A stretch of 64,000 nt of DNA from Paracoccaceae bacterium (GTDB taxonomy: Bacteria; Pseudomonadota; Alphaproteobacteria; Rhodobacterales; Rhodobacteraceae): the NCBI GenBank assembly GCA_016124615.1, contig WGNF01000003.1, forward strand, positions 310,001-374,000, in the 5' to 3' direction. The notes under the pieces were generated by a model, which was not told the DNA's origin, ran no database searches, and worked only from the letters and a program-made list of their open reading frames with translations. Shown piece by piece: positions 17,369 through 26,155 of this stretch (position 1 is its first letter; every line of letters begins with the position of its first letter). The position numbers and the translations under genes were made by a program.

Positions 17369-19179
17369 GCGGCGGCCTCGCTGGGGGCGGCGGCGATCAG
17401 TTCAACGGTGAACTCGGCGCCGCCGCCGTCGGGGTTTCGGGCCAGGATGCGGCCGCCGAAGCTCTGGATGATGCGGTCGGAAATCGCAAGGCCAAGGCCC
17501 ATGCCCTCGGCCTGCCCGACCTCTTTGGTGGTGTAGAACGGGTCGAACACCCGGTCCGGTTCGGCGATGCCGGGGCCAGAGTCGCGGCAGGTCAGCCGCA
17601 CCGGATCGCCCGGCAGGATGCGCAAGCTCAGGTGGCGGTCGTCCTGCCCGGCCATCGCGTCGAGCGCGTTGGCCAGGATGTTCAGCACCACCTGTTGCAG
17701 CCGCACCTCGCCGCCGCGCACCCACACCGGGGCGGCGGGTGCGGCGAAGTCCAGCGTCACATCCTCTTGCCGCAGGCGCGGTTCGGTCATTTCCAGCGCG
17801 GCGGCGACGACGGCACAAAGATCGACATTGGCGATCCCCTCGACCTCTTGCCGGGCGAAGGCGCGCAGGTTGCGGATGATGCGGCCCATGCGCTCGGCCA
17901 GATCGCCGATCCGGGTCAGGTTCTGCGCCGCCGTTTCAGGCCGCCCGCGCGCCAGAAAGGCGGCGCCGTTTTCGGCATAGGACCGGATCGCCATCAGCGG
18001 CTGGTTCAACTCGTGACTGATCCCTGCCGACATCTGCCCCAGCGCCGACAGCTTGCCCGCGCGCAGCAGTTCCGCCTGCGCAGTTTTCAGCGCCGCCTCG
18101 GCCTCCATCCGCTCGCCGACCTCGCGTTGCAGGCGGTGAACCGCGTCGGAAAGTTCCTGCGTGCGCTCGCCGACCCGGCGTTCCAGCTGCGCGGTCAGCC
18201 GGGCCTCGGTCGCCAGCCTGAGCGCCAGCGCGCGGCGGCGTTCGCCCACCACCAGCAGGATCGCGCCGAAGATCAGGCACAGCGCCGCCGCCACCGCCGC
18301 CTGCAACCCCGCGACCTGCAGTGTCGGCAGCGCGTCGACAAGGATTTCGCCCCGCATCGCGACGACCGGCAGCGGCTTGGTCAGATGCAGCGCCAGCCAC
18401 GGCAGGTAGGGCCCGCCGTCGATCGACCACAGGTCGCGGCCAAAGACATGCCAGGCCGTCAGCGCCGGGAAGGCGTGGATCAGCCCGTCCGGATAGCCGA
18501 GGCCGGGGCCGGGGTCGGCCAGGCTGGTGCGGGCGCCAAACAACAGCTCGCTGCGGTTGGTGACGAACACCACCCCGCCCGCGTCGGAGAAGAAGACGCT
18601 TTGCGCATCGCCCCGGCTGGGCGCCTCGATCCGGTCGGCGGCAAGGCGCACGACCACCGCCCCCGCCACCGGCCCCGTCGCGCTGAAAACCGGCGCAGCG
18701 TAGATGAAGACGCGGGTGGCGCCGTCGCCCTCGACCGCGTGGGAAAAGCCCAGCGTGCCGTGCATCGCACTTTGGAAATAGCCCTGTTGCGCATCGTCGG
18801 TGCGCCCCACGTCGCTGCCGCGCGAACTGGCGATCACCGTGCCGTTGCGGTCCAGCAGTAGGATCTCCTCCGACCCGGTGCGGTCGGCCTCTTTCAGCAG
18901 CAGCGCATCGGCGGCCACCGCGTCGCCGGTGCCGGTTTCGGCCAGCGGCGCCAGCACCGGATGGTCGGTCAGCAGCACCGCCAGTTCGCGAAAGCGTTCC
19001 AGTTGCCCGGTCAGCTGGTCCGCCGCCAGCGACAGATCGGCATCGGCGCGTTCCGACAGCCGCGCCATCCCGTCGCGCAGCGCGTACCAGCCGACGGCGG
19101 TGGCAAAGACCAGCACCGCCAGCAGGTAAAGCGCCAGCGCGGCGGCGCGGCCCGGATAGAGGCGAGCAGGCAGCGGCAT
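17365..19179 (-). CDS. dctB: DctB-like sensor histidine kinase
   Basis: 604 residues. TM1 at about residues 12-32, a periplasmic double-Cache-type sensor region to about 290, TM2 (LQAAVAAALCLIFGAILLVV), a coiled coil, and the kinase core: H-box GISHELNQPLMAIRSYAENG, N-box NILANALDAM, G1 CRDSGPGIA, F DPFYTTKEVGQAEGMGLGL. This matches the DctB family, which senses C4-dicarboxylates or similar acids and phosphorylates DctD. It is translationally coupled to dctD. The ligand cannot be read; the neighbouring DctP and LivJ genes suggest an organic or amino acid. Confidence 0.9.
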   Translation of the reverse strand: MPLPARLYPGRAAALALYLLAVLVFATAVGWYALRDGMARLSERADADLSLAADQLTGQLERFRELAVLLTDHPVLAPLAETGTGDAVAADALLLKEADRTGSEEILLLDRNGTVIASSRGSDVGRTDDAQQGYFQSAMHGTLGFSHAVEGDGATRVFIYAAPVFSATGPVAGAVVVRLAADRIEAPSRGDAQSVFFSDAGGVVFVTNRSELLFGARTSLADPGPGLGYPDGLIHAFPALTAWHVFGRDLWSIDGGPYLPWLALHLTKPLPVVAMRGEILVDALPTLQVAGLQAAVAAALCLIFGAILLVVGERRRALALRLATEARLTAQLERRVGERTQELSDAVHRLQREVGERMEAEAALKTAQAELLRAGKLSALGQMSAGISHELNQPLMAIRSYAENGAAFLARGRPETAAQNLTRIGDLAERMGRIIRNLRAFARQEVEGIANVDLCAVVAAALEMTEPRLRQEDVTLDFAAPAAPVWVRGGEVRLQQVVLNILANALDAMAGQDDRHLSLRILPGDPVRLTCRDSGPGIAEPDRVFDPFYTTKEVGQAEGMGLGLAISDRIIQSFGGRILARNPDGGGAEFTVELIAAAPSEAAA

Positions 19180-19491
19180 CGCGGGTGGTCATCCTCCGGG
19201 TTCGCGGCGCGCCGAGTTTAGGCAGCGCCCCGGCCGTTGGCCAGCCCCGGCCCTTGCGCTGCCGCCGCCTGCCTTTTGGGCGCGCTGCCGAAGCCTTGGG
19301 CAATGCGGGCGGCGGCCGCATCCGGGGCAGGGCGGAAGCCGCGGCCCGATCACGGGCCGTTGTGCCCCAATCGGAACGCTTCTAGGCTCACGGTCAGGAT
19401 CGGGATCGGCGCAGGCCGGTTCCCCGGCGGAACGGGCCCGCCACGGCAAGCCCGTCAACGAAACGAGACCTCGACAACAGGAGAGTTTGCA
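19180..19491. other. Divergent intergenic region between dctB and the NitT/TauT-type importer
   Basis: About 310 bases without a gene. It contains a perfect 8-bp inverted repeat, GGCAGCGC (19221-19228) and GCGCTGCC (19256-19263), with smaller repeats inside. I could not place a convincing -35/-10 pair for either side. A ribosome site (CAGGAGAG) precedes the ATG at 19492. I compared the region with the guanidine-I riboswitch pattern and did not find its conserved core. Confidence 0.4.
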
Positions 19492-20466
19492 ATGACTACC
19501 AACCCGCTCCGCGGCTTCGCGCTTGGCGCTGCTCTGGTTCTGGCCAGCGCGCCTTTCGCGCAGGCGGCCAAGCTCAGCATCGGGCTTTCGACCTGGGTCG
19601 GCTACGGCCCGCTCTACATCGCGCAGGACAAGGGCTTCTTCAAAGAAGAGGGCCTCGACGTCGATCTGGTGAAGATGGAAGACGTCAAGACCCGGATGCC
19701 CGCGCTGATGGCGGGTCGGCTCGACCTGGCGGTGACCACCATCGACACCGTGCTGAACTTCTACTCGCCCGATCATCCGCTGGATTACGTCTTCGCGCTG
19801 GATGACAGCAAGGGCGGCGACGGCATCGTCGCGAAGGATACCATCACGTCGGTCGCCGACCTGAAGGGCAAGACCGTCGCCTATGCAGAGGGGTCGGTGT
19901 CGCAGTTCTTCCTCAGCGTGCTGCTGAAGAACGTCGGGCTGAAGCTGTCGGACGTGAAGACCCAGAACATGACGGCGGGCGATGCCGGTGCCGCCTTCGT
20001 CGCCGGCCGCGTCGATGCCGCCGTGACGTGGGAGCCGTGGCTGACCCGTGGCAAGATGGCGCCGCACAGCAAGCTCCTGATCGACAGCTCGACCACGCCG
20101 GGCCTGATCACCGACGTGCTGGTGGCCAGCGATGCGACGGTGAAGGCCAACCCGGACGAGTTGAAGGCGCTCTACCGTGCCTGGGTGAAGGCGGTCGACT
20201 GGCAGAAGGCGAACGAGGCCGAGGCCGACGCGATCATGGCCAAGGGCGTCGGCGGCTGGCTGGATGATCCGGCGGTGTTCAAGGACACGCGGTCCGGCAT
20301 CGTGTTCTACGATGACGCGATGAACAAGGCGTTCATCGGCACCGCCGCCGCGCCGGGCGGGATCACCACCACCATCGGCAACGCGCTGGAGCTGGGCAAG
20401 GAGGGCGGGCTGTTCAACCTCGACCTGAAGCCCGCCGACATGATCGCTTTCGGCATCGTGCAATAA
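19492..20466 (+). CDS. NitT/TauT-family ABC transporter substrate-binding protein (NMT1/SsuA-like)
   Basis: 324 residues with a signal peptide (MTTNPLRGFALGAALVLASA then PFAQA before AKL). The mature part opens with LSIGLSTWVGYGPLYIAQDKG and contains FFKEEGLDVDLVKMED, the pattern of the NMT1/THI5-SsuA family that binds nitrate, taurine, sulfonates, pyrimidine precursors or similar. It contains VTWEPWL, also common in this family. It is the first gene of an importer followed by an agmatinase-type enzyme, so a guanidino or other nitrogen compound is a possible ligand; this is inference. Confidence 0.88.
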   Translation: MTTNPLRGFALGAALVLASAPFAQAAKLSIGLSTWVGYGPLYIAQDKGFFKEEGLDVDLVKMEDVKTRMPALMAGRLDLAVTTIDTVLNFYSPDHPLDYVFALDDSKGGDGIVAKDTITSVADLKGKTVAYAEGSVSQFFLSVLLKNVGLKLSDVKTQNMTAGDAGAAFVAGRVDAAVTWEPWLTRGKMAPHSKLLIDSSTTPGLITDVLVASDATVKANPDELKALYRAWVKAVDWQKANEAEADAIMAKGVGGWLDDPAVFKDTRSGIVFYDDAMNKAFIGTAAAPGGITTTIGNALELGKEGGLFNLDLKPADMIAFGIVQ

Positions 20467-20485
20467 GCGACCAGAGGCAGGCATC

Positions 20486-21280
20486 ATGGCAACCCGGTCC
20501 TACTTCGCGCCGAAGGTCGAGATTCCGCGGCCGCTTTACATCGGCCTCGGCCTCGCCTCGGTGGGGGTCATCTTCGCGCTCTGGTGCCTGCTGACCTACG
20601 GGGGGCTGACGCCCCCCGACTTTCTCGCCGCGCCGCATCTGGTGGCCGAAGCCGCGGTGAAGCGGATCGGCAACGGCACGCTGCTGGACAACACCGAGGC
20701 GAGCCTGTCGGTGATCCTGCTCGGCTTTCTGTTCGCCTCGCTGCTGTCGGTGCCGCTGGGCATCCTGATGGGCAGCTTCAAGGTGGTCGAGGCGGTGGTG
20801 GAGCCGATTACCGGCTTCATGCGCTACATCCCGGTGTCGGCGCTGATCCCGCTGCTGATCCTCTGGGTCGGGATCGGGCTGGAACAGAAGGTCTGGGTGA
20901 TCTTCCTCGGCACCTTCTTTCAGCAACTGATCCTGATCTCCGACGTCTCGCGCGGGGTGTCGAAAGACCTGATCGACTGTTCCTATACGCTGGGCGCCAC
21001 CAAGCGGCAGGTGATCTGGCGGGTGCTCTTGCCCGCCTGCATGCCCGGCGTGATGGACAATCTGCGCGTCACGATGGGCTGGGCCTGGACCTACCTTGTG
21101 GTGGCAGAACTCGTCGCCGCCAATTCGGGCCTTGGCTACATGATCCTGAACGCGATGCGGGGGCTCTTCACCGATGTGATCCTGCTCGGCGTCTTTACCA
21201 TCGGTATCCTGGGGCTGATCACCGACACGATCTTCAAGGTGCTGCGGCGCCGCCTGTTGCCGTGGTCGGCGGAGTTCTGA
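20486..21280 (+). CDS. NitT/TauT-family ABC transporter permease
   Basis: 264 residues, about 6 membrane segments, with the binding-protein-dependent permease loop (CSYTLGATKRQVIWRVLLPA, EAA-type) and a C-terminal RRRLLPWSAEF common in TauC/SsuC proteins. It lies 19 bases after the binding-protein gene and 3 bases before the ATPase gene, so the three form one importer operon. Confidence 0.9.
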   Translation: MATRSYFAPKVEIPRPLYIGLGLASVGVIFALWCLLTYGGLTPPDFLAAPHLVAEAAVKRIGNGTLLDNTEASLSVILLGFLFASLLSVPLGILMGSFKVVEAVVEPITGFMRYIPVSALIPLLILWVGIGLEQKVWVIFLGTFFQQLILISDVSRGVSKDLIDCSYTLGATKRQVIWRVLLPACMPGVMDNLRVTMGWAWTYLVVAELVAANSGLGYMILNAMRGLFTDVILLGVFTIGILGLITDTIFKVLRRRLLPWSAEF

Positions 21281-21283
21281 GCG

Positions 21284-22063
21284 ATGCCCCATCTTGACCT
21301 GACGGACGTTACCGTCCGCTTCACCCCCAAGAACAAGCCGCAGGTGCTGGCGCTGGATACCGTGTCGCTGACGGTGGCCGACAACATGTTCTCGGTCATC
21401 GTCGGGCCCTCGGGCTGCGGCAAGTCCACGCTGTTGCGGCTGGTGGCGGGGCTGCATGAGCCATCGTCCGGCACCATGCTGCTGGACGGCAAGCCGATCG
21501 AGGGGCCATCGGCCGAGCGCGGGATGGTGTTTCAAAGCTACACGCTGTTCCCGTGGCTGCATGTGCGCGACAACATCATGTTCGGGCCCAAGCTGAAGGG
21601 CCTGCCCGCCGCCGACTGTGGCCGCATCGCCGACGAGCTGATCGCCGCCGTCGGGTTGAAGGGGTTCGAGCGGTCCTACCCCAAGGAACTGTCGGGCGGC
21701 ATGCGGCAGCGCGTGGCGCTGGCCCGTGCCTTGGCCAACGACCCCAAGATCCTGCTGATGGATGAACCCTTCGGCGCGCTCGACAGCCAGACCCGGCAGC
21801 TGATGCAGGAACTGCTGCTGACGATCTGGCAGACCCACCGCAAGACCGTGCTGTTCATCACCCATGACATCGACGAGGCGATTTTCCTTGGCGATGTGGT
21901 ACATGTGATGACGGCGCGGCCGGGGCGGATCAAGAAGTCGATCCCGATCGACATTCCCCGCCCGCGCGGGATCGACACCCTCACCTCGGCGCCCTTCATG
22001 GCGCTGAAGCGCGAGGTGCTGGGCCTGATGCACGCCGAGGCCGTGCTGGCCGACCGGGGCTGA
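21284..22063 (+). CDS. NitT/TauT-family ABC transporter ATPase
   Basis: 259 residues. Walker A GPSGCGKST, Q-loop FQSYTLFPWLHV, signature LSGGMRQRVALARAL, Walker B LLMDEPFGALD and H-loop FITHDIDEA. All motifs are intact. YTLFPWL and the order SBP-permease-ATPase are typical of the NrtD/TauB/SsuB group. The ATG at 21284 is preceded by GGAG at the end of the permease gene. Confidence 0.92.
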   Translation: MPHLDLTDVTVRFTPKNKPQVLALDTVSLTVADNMFSVIVGPSGCGKSTLLRLVAGLHEPSSGTMLLDGKPIEGPSAERGMVFQSYTLFPWLHVRDNIMFGPKLKGLPAADCGRIADELIAAVGLKGFERSYPKELSGGMRQRVALARALANDPKILLMDEPFGALDSQTRQLMQELLLTIWQTHRKTVLFITHDIDEAIFLGDVVHVMTARPGRIKKSIPIDIPRPRGIDTLTSAPFMALKREVLGLMHAEAVLADRG

Positions 22064-22073
22064 GGAGGATGCG

Positions 22074-23015
22074 ATGAGCCCGTACAACCAGCCGCTGGGC
22101 GGCAACGAGATGCCGCGCTTTGGCGGACCGGCCACGATGATGCGGCTGCCGGTGCAGCCCACCGCCGCGGGGCTGGATGCCTGCTTCGTCGGCATTCCGA
22201 TGGATATCGGCACCTCGAACCGCCCCGGCACCCGGCTGGGCCCGCGCCAGATCCGCGACGAAAGCCGGATGCTGCGGCCCTACAACATGGCCACCGGCGC
22301 CGCCCCGTTCGAACGGATGCAGGTGGCCGATATCGGCGACGTGCCGATCAACACGTTCGATCTGAAGAAATCGGTGGACATCATCACCGCCTTCTACGAC
22401 GGCGTGCTGGCCCACGGCGCGATCCCGCTGACGCTGGGGGGCGACCATACGCTGACCTGGCCGATCCTGCGCGCGATGAAGAAGGTGCACGGCCCGGTGG
22501 CGCTGATCCACATCGACGCCCACGCCGACATCAACGACACCATGTTCGGCGAGACCGTTGCCCACGGCTGCCCCTTCCGCCGGGCGTGGGAAGACGGCTG
22601 CCTGATCAACGACAAGGTGTTCCAGATCGGCCTGCGCGGCACCGGCTACAGCCCCGACGACTTCGACTGGGGCCGCCAGCAGGGCTGGACCGTGGTGCAG
22701 GCCGAGGCGTGCTGGAACAAATCGCTGGCGCCGCTGATGGCAGAGGTGCGGGCAAAGATCGGCGACGCGCCCTGTTACCTGACCTATGACATCGACAGCC
22801 TCGACCCCGCCTTCGCCCCCGGCACCGGCACGGTGGAGGTCGGCGGCCTGACGATCTGGCAGGCGCTGGAGATTGTGCGCGGCTGCGCCGGGCTGAACCT
22901 CGTCGGCTGCGATCTGGTGGAGGTCTCGCCGCCCTACGACCCCTCGGGCAATACCGCGCTGGTGGGGGCGAACCTGCTTTACGAGATGCTCTGCGTGCTG
23001 CCGGATCGACGGTAG
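22074..23015 (+). CDS. speB: Agmatinase-family ureohydrolase
   Basis: 313 residues with a near-perfect ribosome site (GAGGAGG). All manganese-ligand motifs of the arginase/agmatinase family are present: LGGDHTL, HIDAHADIND and DIDSLDPAFAPGTG. It hydrolyses the C-N bond of a guanidino group to release urea. The family includes agmatinase, guanidinobutyrase, guanidinopropionase and, more recently, guanidine hydrolase, and sequence alone does not choose between them. The loop reads GTGTVEVGGLT where many agmatinases have GTGTPEVGG. It directly follows an ABC importer operon, so the importer may supply its substrate. The symbol is used in the family sense. Confidence 0.85.
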   Translation: MSPYNQPLGGNEMPRFGGPATMMRLPVQPTAAGLDACFVGIPMDIGTSNRPGTRLGPRQIRDESRMLRPYNMATGAAPFERMQVADIGDVPINTFDLKKSVDIITAFYDGVLAHGAIPLTLGGDHTLTWPILRAMKKVHGPVALIHIDAHADINDTMFGETVAHGCPFRRAWEDGCLINDKVFQIGLRGTGYSPDDFDWGRQQGWTVVQAEACWNKSLAPLMAEVRAKIGDAPCYLTYDIDSLDPAFAPGTGTVEVGGLTIWQALEIVRGCAGLNLVGCDLVEVSPPYDPSGNTALVGANLLYEMLCVLPDRR

Positions 23016-23029
23016 GGGGCCAACCCGTG

Positions 23030-23575
23030 ATGGCCGAATTTGCTGCTGTGGAAATCCCTTTCGTCGGGACATTCACGCCACATGACTGCCGCGGCGACGG
23101 GGCCGCCCGAACGACCGCCCGCTTTGTGGCCGCGCATGGTCTGCGGGGATTTGCGCGTGACGCCGGTATCGGCCATGTCACCGCCTCCGGCTTCGTGGTC
23201 TCGCCCGACCGGACGATGACCCTGCTGATGCATCACCGCAAACTCGACCGCTGGCTTCAGCCCGGCGGGCATTGCGACGGCAACCCCGATGTCCGCGCCG
23301 TGGCGGCGCGCGAGGTGGCCGAGGAGACCGGCCTGACCGATATCCGGCTGCTGTCGCCGCGGGTCTTTGACATCGATGTTCACTCCATTCCCGCCCGCGG
23401 CGCCGAACCGGAGCATCTGCACTACGACATCCGGTTTCTGTTCGAATCCGATAGCGCCCTGCCTGTGCCGGGCAACGGCGAGTCTTTGGCCCTCGCGTGG
23501 ATCGGGCTCACCGAGCTGGAGCGCGTCACCCGCGCTGGTTCGGTGCTGGTGGTTCGCAATCTCGCGGGCTGGTGA
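23030..23575 (+). CDS. NUDIX hydrolase
   Basis: 181 residues from ATG 23030 (a GTG one codon earlier is also possible), 14 bases after speB. The NUDIX box reads G-x5-P-x7-REVAEETGL: the core REVxEExG is intact, but the first conserved Glu is Pro. The segment WLQPGGHCDGNPDVRAVAAR is typical of NUDIX proteins that cleave small nucleoside-diphosphate compounds. The substrate is unknown. It is probably the last gene of the importer-ureohydrolase operon. Confidence 0.82.
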   Translation: MAEFAAVEIPFVGTFTPHDCRGDGAARTTARFVAAHGLRGFARDAGIGHVTASGFVVSPDRTMTLLMHHRKLDRWLQPGGHCDGNPDVRAVAAREVAEETGLTDIRLLSPRVFDIDVHSIPARGAEPEHLHYDIRFLFESDSALPVPGNGESLALAWIGLTELERVTRAGSVLVVRNLAGW

Positions 23576-23599
23576 AAAGGCTCTGTCCCCGGCGGCCCG

Positions 23600-23932
23600 T
23601 CAGTCGCCCGGCAGCATCCGCAAGGCGGCGATCCGGCTGGGCAGGTCGGTGCGGGCGTGCAGGACATCGACGATCACGATCTCTTCGCCCATGTCGAGGA
23701 ACAGCACGAAATGCTCTCCGGCCCGCGCGAACCGCAGGCCGGAGCCCTTGGCTTCCCCGGCCAGAAGCGCGCAATCCTGCGTTGCGGCCCGGCCTTCGGC
23801 AATGGCGGTGCAGCGGTCGAGCACCTCGGCCTCGTAGCGATCCGCCTGAACTGGCCCGAAGGTGTCCAGCGTCCACAGCGCGATGTCGATCAGGCTGGCC
23901 TGCGCCCGTGGCGTCAGCCGCCAGCGCTTCAC
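23600..23932 (-). CDS. parE: ParE/RelE-family toxin
   Basis: 110 residues. The fold signs are WRLTPRAQASLIDIALWTLDTFG, the conserved turn SGLRFARAGEHFVLF and the end VIVDVLHARTDLPSRI, as in ParE toxins that poison DNA gyrase. Its start overlaps the stop of the upstream ParD-type gene by 4 bases. The pair lies convergent to the NUDIX gene. Confidence 0.88.
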   Translation of the reverse strand: MKRWRLTPRAQASLIDIALWTLDTFGPVQADRYEAEVLDRCTAIAEGRAATQDCALLAGEAKGSGLRFARAGEHFVLFLDMGEEIVIVDVLHARTDLPSRIAALRMLPGD

Positions 23933-24195
23933 GAGGTGGCGCGCTGATGCCGGGCCGCCGCGAAGGCTGCGCGGACGGCATCGGCGCCACTGCCCGGCGC
24001 GCGGTCGCCTGCCCGCGCCTCGGCCAGCCCGGCCTTCAGCCGCTCACGCAGCGCAAGGGTCTGGCTTTCCTCGGCTTCCAGCAGGCGAAGGCCCGCCCGC
24101 AGCGCCTCGCTGGCGTTCTGGAAACGACCGGAGGCGACGAGCGCGTGGATGAACCTGTCCTGTTCGTCGGTCAGAACGACGTTGCGCGTACCCAC
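23929..24195 (-). CDS. parD: ParD-family antitoxin
   Basis: 88 residues from GTG 24195. This start gives the family-like N-terminus GTRNVVLTDEQDRFIHALV with GGGGG at good spacing; the ATG at 24225 would lie inside the predicted -10 region. The ribbon-helix-helix part continues with SGRFQNASEALRAGLRLLE, followed by a charged C-terminal toxin-binding arm. It should bind ParE and repress its own promoter. Confidence 0.88.
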   Translation of the reverse strand: MGTRNVVLTDEQDRFIHALVASGRFQNASEALRAGLRLLEAEESQTLALRERLKAGLAEARAGDRAPGSGADAVRAAFAAARHQRATS

Positions 24196-24223
24196 GGCCT
24201 GCCCCCGAGATGATCCTGCTGGC

Positions 24224-24252
24224 ATATTATGCCATTGAACGGCGGGCCGCAA
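24224..24252 (-). promoter_or_regulatory. parDE promoter with overlapping palindrome
   Basis: On the minus strand TTGCGG (24247-24252) and TAATAT (24224-24229) are separated by 17 bases. The -10 lies inside the palindrome GGCATATTATGCC (24221-24233), arms GGCAT/ATGCC, a likely operator for the ParD ribbon-helix-helix protein. Confidence 0.55.
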
Positions 24253-24295
24253 GAAACCGTGCAGTTCCCGCGTGGAAGACGGCGGCCCCGACCGC

Positions 24296-25927
24296 CTACC
24301 CCTTTTCCGCGTTGCGCAGCAGGAAGCGCTGGATCTTGCCGCTGGGCGTTTTCGGCAGGTCGGTGACGAAAACCACCTCGCGCGGGTAGGCGTGGGCCGA
24401 GAGACGGCGTTTGACGTGCTGGGCCAGTGCCTCGGCAAGGTCGTCGCTGGCGTCGTGCCCGGCCTTCAGCACCACGAAGGCCTTCACGATCTCGGTCCGC
24501 TCGGGGTCGGGCTTGCCGATGACGGCGGATTCGGCCACCGCCGGGTGTTCGATCAGCGCGCTTTCCACCTCGAACGGGCCGATCCGGTAGCCGGCCGAGG
24601 TGATCACGTCGTCGTTGCGGCCGACGAAGCTGATATACCCCGCGGGGTCCAGTTCCACCGTGTCGCCGGTCAGGTAATAGCCGTTCTCGATCGCCTTTTC
24701 CGGCTGGCCGAGGTAGCCGGGAAACCACAGAAGCGGCGAGTTCGCCATGTCGATGGCCAGCACGCCGGGCACGCCGGGGGGCAGTTCCTGCCCGTCCGGC
24801 CCCAGCACAGCGACGCGGTAGCCGGGCATCGCCACTCCGGCGGTGCCGGGCCGCACCGGATGATCCAGCCCGTGATGGTTGTTCACCACCATGCCCAGTT
24901 CGGTCTGGCCGTAATGGTCGTGGATCGGCACATCCAGATGTTCGGCGAACCAACGGATCACCTCGGGGTTCAGCGGTTCGCCCGCGCTGCTGACGGCGCG
25001 CAGCTGCCCCTTCACCCCCGCCGCCGCGCCTGCGCCCGCCGCGATCATCAGCCGGTAGGCGGTGGGCGCCCCGGCGAGGTTGGTGATGCCGTGGCTGCGG
25101 ATGATGCGATAGGTGCTCTCGACGCTGAACGGGCCGTCGTAAAGCGTGGTGGCATGGCCCAGCAGCAGCGGGCCGGTGATGGTGTAGTAAAGCCCGTAGG
25201 CCCAGCCGGGGTCGGCAATGTTCCAGAACCGGTCCGATGGCGCCAAGTCGATGGCGGTGCGCATGTAGACCTCGAAGGCCGCCAGCGCGCGCAACGGCAC
25301 CGGAACGCCCTTGGGATTGCCGGTGGTGCCCGAGGTGGACATCAGCATCATCAGGTCATCGGCCGCGCGCAGCACCGGGGCGAAATCGGCGGGGTGGCGC
25401 GCCAGTTCGGCGCCCAGATCAAGGTCGCCCGGCCGCGCGCCGCCGCGGGCCACGGCGATGCAAGGCGCCGCCGCCAGCCCGTCGAGCTTGGCGCGGTTGG
25501 CGGCGTCGGTCACCACCAATTTGGCGGCGCTGGTCTGCAACCGATGCGCAATCGCCGCCGGGCCGAAGGCGGTGAACAGCGGCTGATAGACCGCCCCCGC
25601 CCGCCAGGTGCCGAGGATCGTGACCACCAGATCGGGGATGCGCGGCAGAAGCCCCGCCACCACATCGCCCGGCCCGATCCCCGCTGCCGCCAGCATCCCG
25701 GCGAAGCGGGCCGACAGGTCGCGCAACTGGGCAAAGCTGTAGGTCTCGCGCTCGCCCTTGGCGTTCTCCCACTCCAGCGCGACATGGTCGGGGGTGGCGT
25801 GACGGTCGCAGCATTCGACGCAGGCATTCAGCCCGCCCGACAGGCTGCCGTGCAGCCGCGCCTCGACCTCTTCCAGCCGAAACGCCGCATAAGCCGCATC
25901 GTAACCCAAGCCCACCCGTTCGCGCAT
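24296..25927 (-). CDS. AMP-dependent acyl-CoA synthetase (acetyl/propionyl-CoA synthetase-like)
   Basis: 543 residues. ANL-superfamily motifs: P-loop MSTSGTTGNPKGVPV, HDHYGQTELGMVVNNHHG, the hinge region GRNDDVITSAGYRIGPFEVE and the C-terminal catalytic Lys region LPKTPSGKIQRFLLR. It adenylates a carboxylic acid and transfers it to CoA. Its length and the GYRIGPFEVE signature resemble acetate/medium-chain synthetases; the acid is not determined. The gene is divergent from pntA. Confidence 0.87.
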   Translation of the reverse strand: MRERVGLGYDAAYAAFRLEEVEARLHGSLSGGLNACVECCDRHATPDHVALEWENAKGERETYSFAQLRDLSARFAGMLAAAGIGPGDVVAGLLPRIPDLVVTILGTWRAGAVYQPLFTAFGPAAIAHRLQTSAAKLVVTDAANRAKLDGLAAAPCIAVARGGARPGDLDLGAELARHPADFAPVLRAADDLMMLMSTSGTTGNPKGVPVPLRALAAFEVYMRTAIDLAPSDRFWNIADPGWAYGLYYTITGPLLLGHATTLYDGPFSVESTYRIIRSHGITNLAGAPTAYRLMIAAGAGAAAGVKGQLRAVSSAGEPLNPEVIRWFAEHLDVPIHDHYGQTELGMVVNNHHGLDHPVRPGTAGVAMPGYRVAVLGPDGQELPPGVPGVLAIDMANSPLLWFPGYLGQPEKAIENGYYLTGDTVELDPAGYISFVGRNDDVITSAGYRIGPFEVESALIEHPAVAESAVIGKPDPERTEIVKAFVVLKAGHDASDDLAEALAQHVKRRLSAHAYPREVVFVTDLPKTPSGKIQRFLLRNAEKG

Positions 25928-26072
25928 CCCGACCTCCCCGCCGTTGCCGCCTTATCCCGAGGGTCAAGGCTACGCTTGTCGGTCGAGTCGGGGCAAGTGC
26001 GACCAAGGGCGACCAAATTCGCGCAGGGCGCAAGAAAATGCCGGTTGAAATGCCGATCAACCTCTCTCGCGC

Positions 26073-26101
26073 TTGTGAAAGCCGGGTGCCGCGTTTAGAA
26101 A
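26073..26101 (+). promoter_or_regulatory. Candidate pntAB promoter
   Basis: TTGTGA (26073-26078) and TAGAAA (26096-26101) are spaced by 17 bases, 55 bases before the pntA GTG. Further upstream GCGACCAA is repeated in tandem (25999-26006, 26009-26016). The match to the sigma-70 consensus is moderate. Confidence 0.35.
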
Positions 26102-26155
26102 CCCGAACGTCGCTTTTGGCCTGAGCGGCGGATGAACATCGAGGGAGGGCACGGC

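Noticed and set aside
19180..19491. Guanidine-I (ykkC) riboswitch upstream of the importer-ureohydrolase genes
   Set aside because: A TTCTAGG at 19379 recalls the motif start, but the conserved GGTCCGAGAG-type and AAAAGCCCGGGAGA-type segments are absent.
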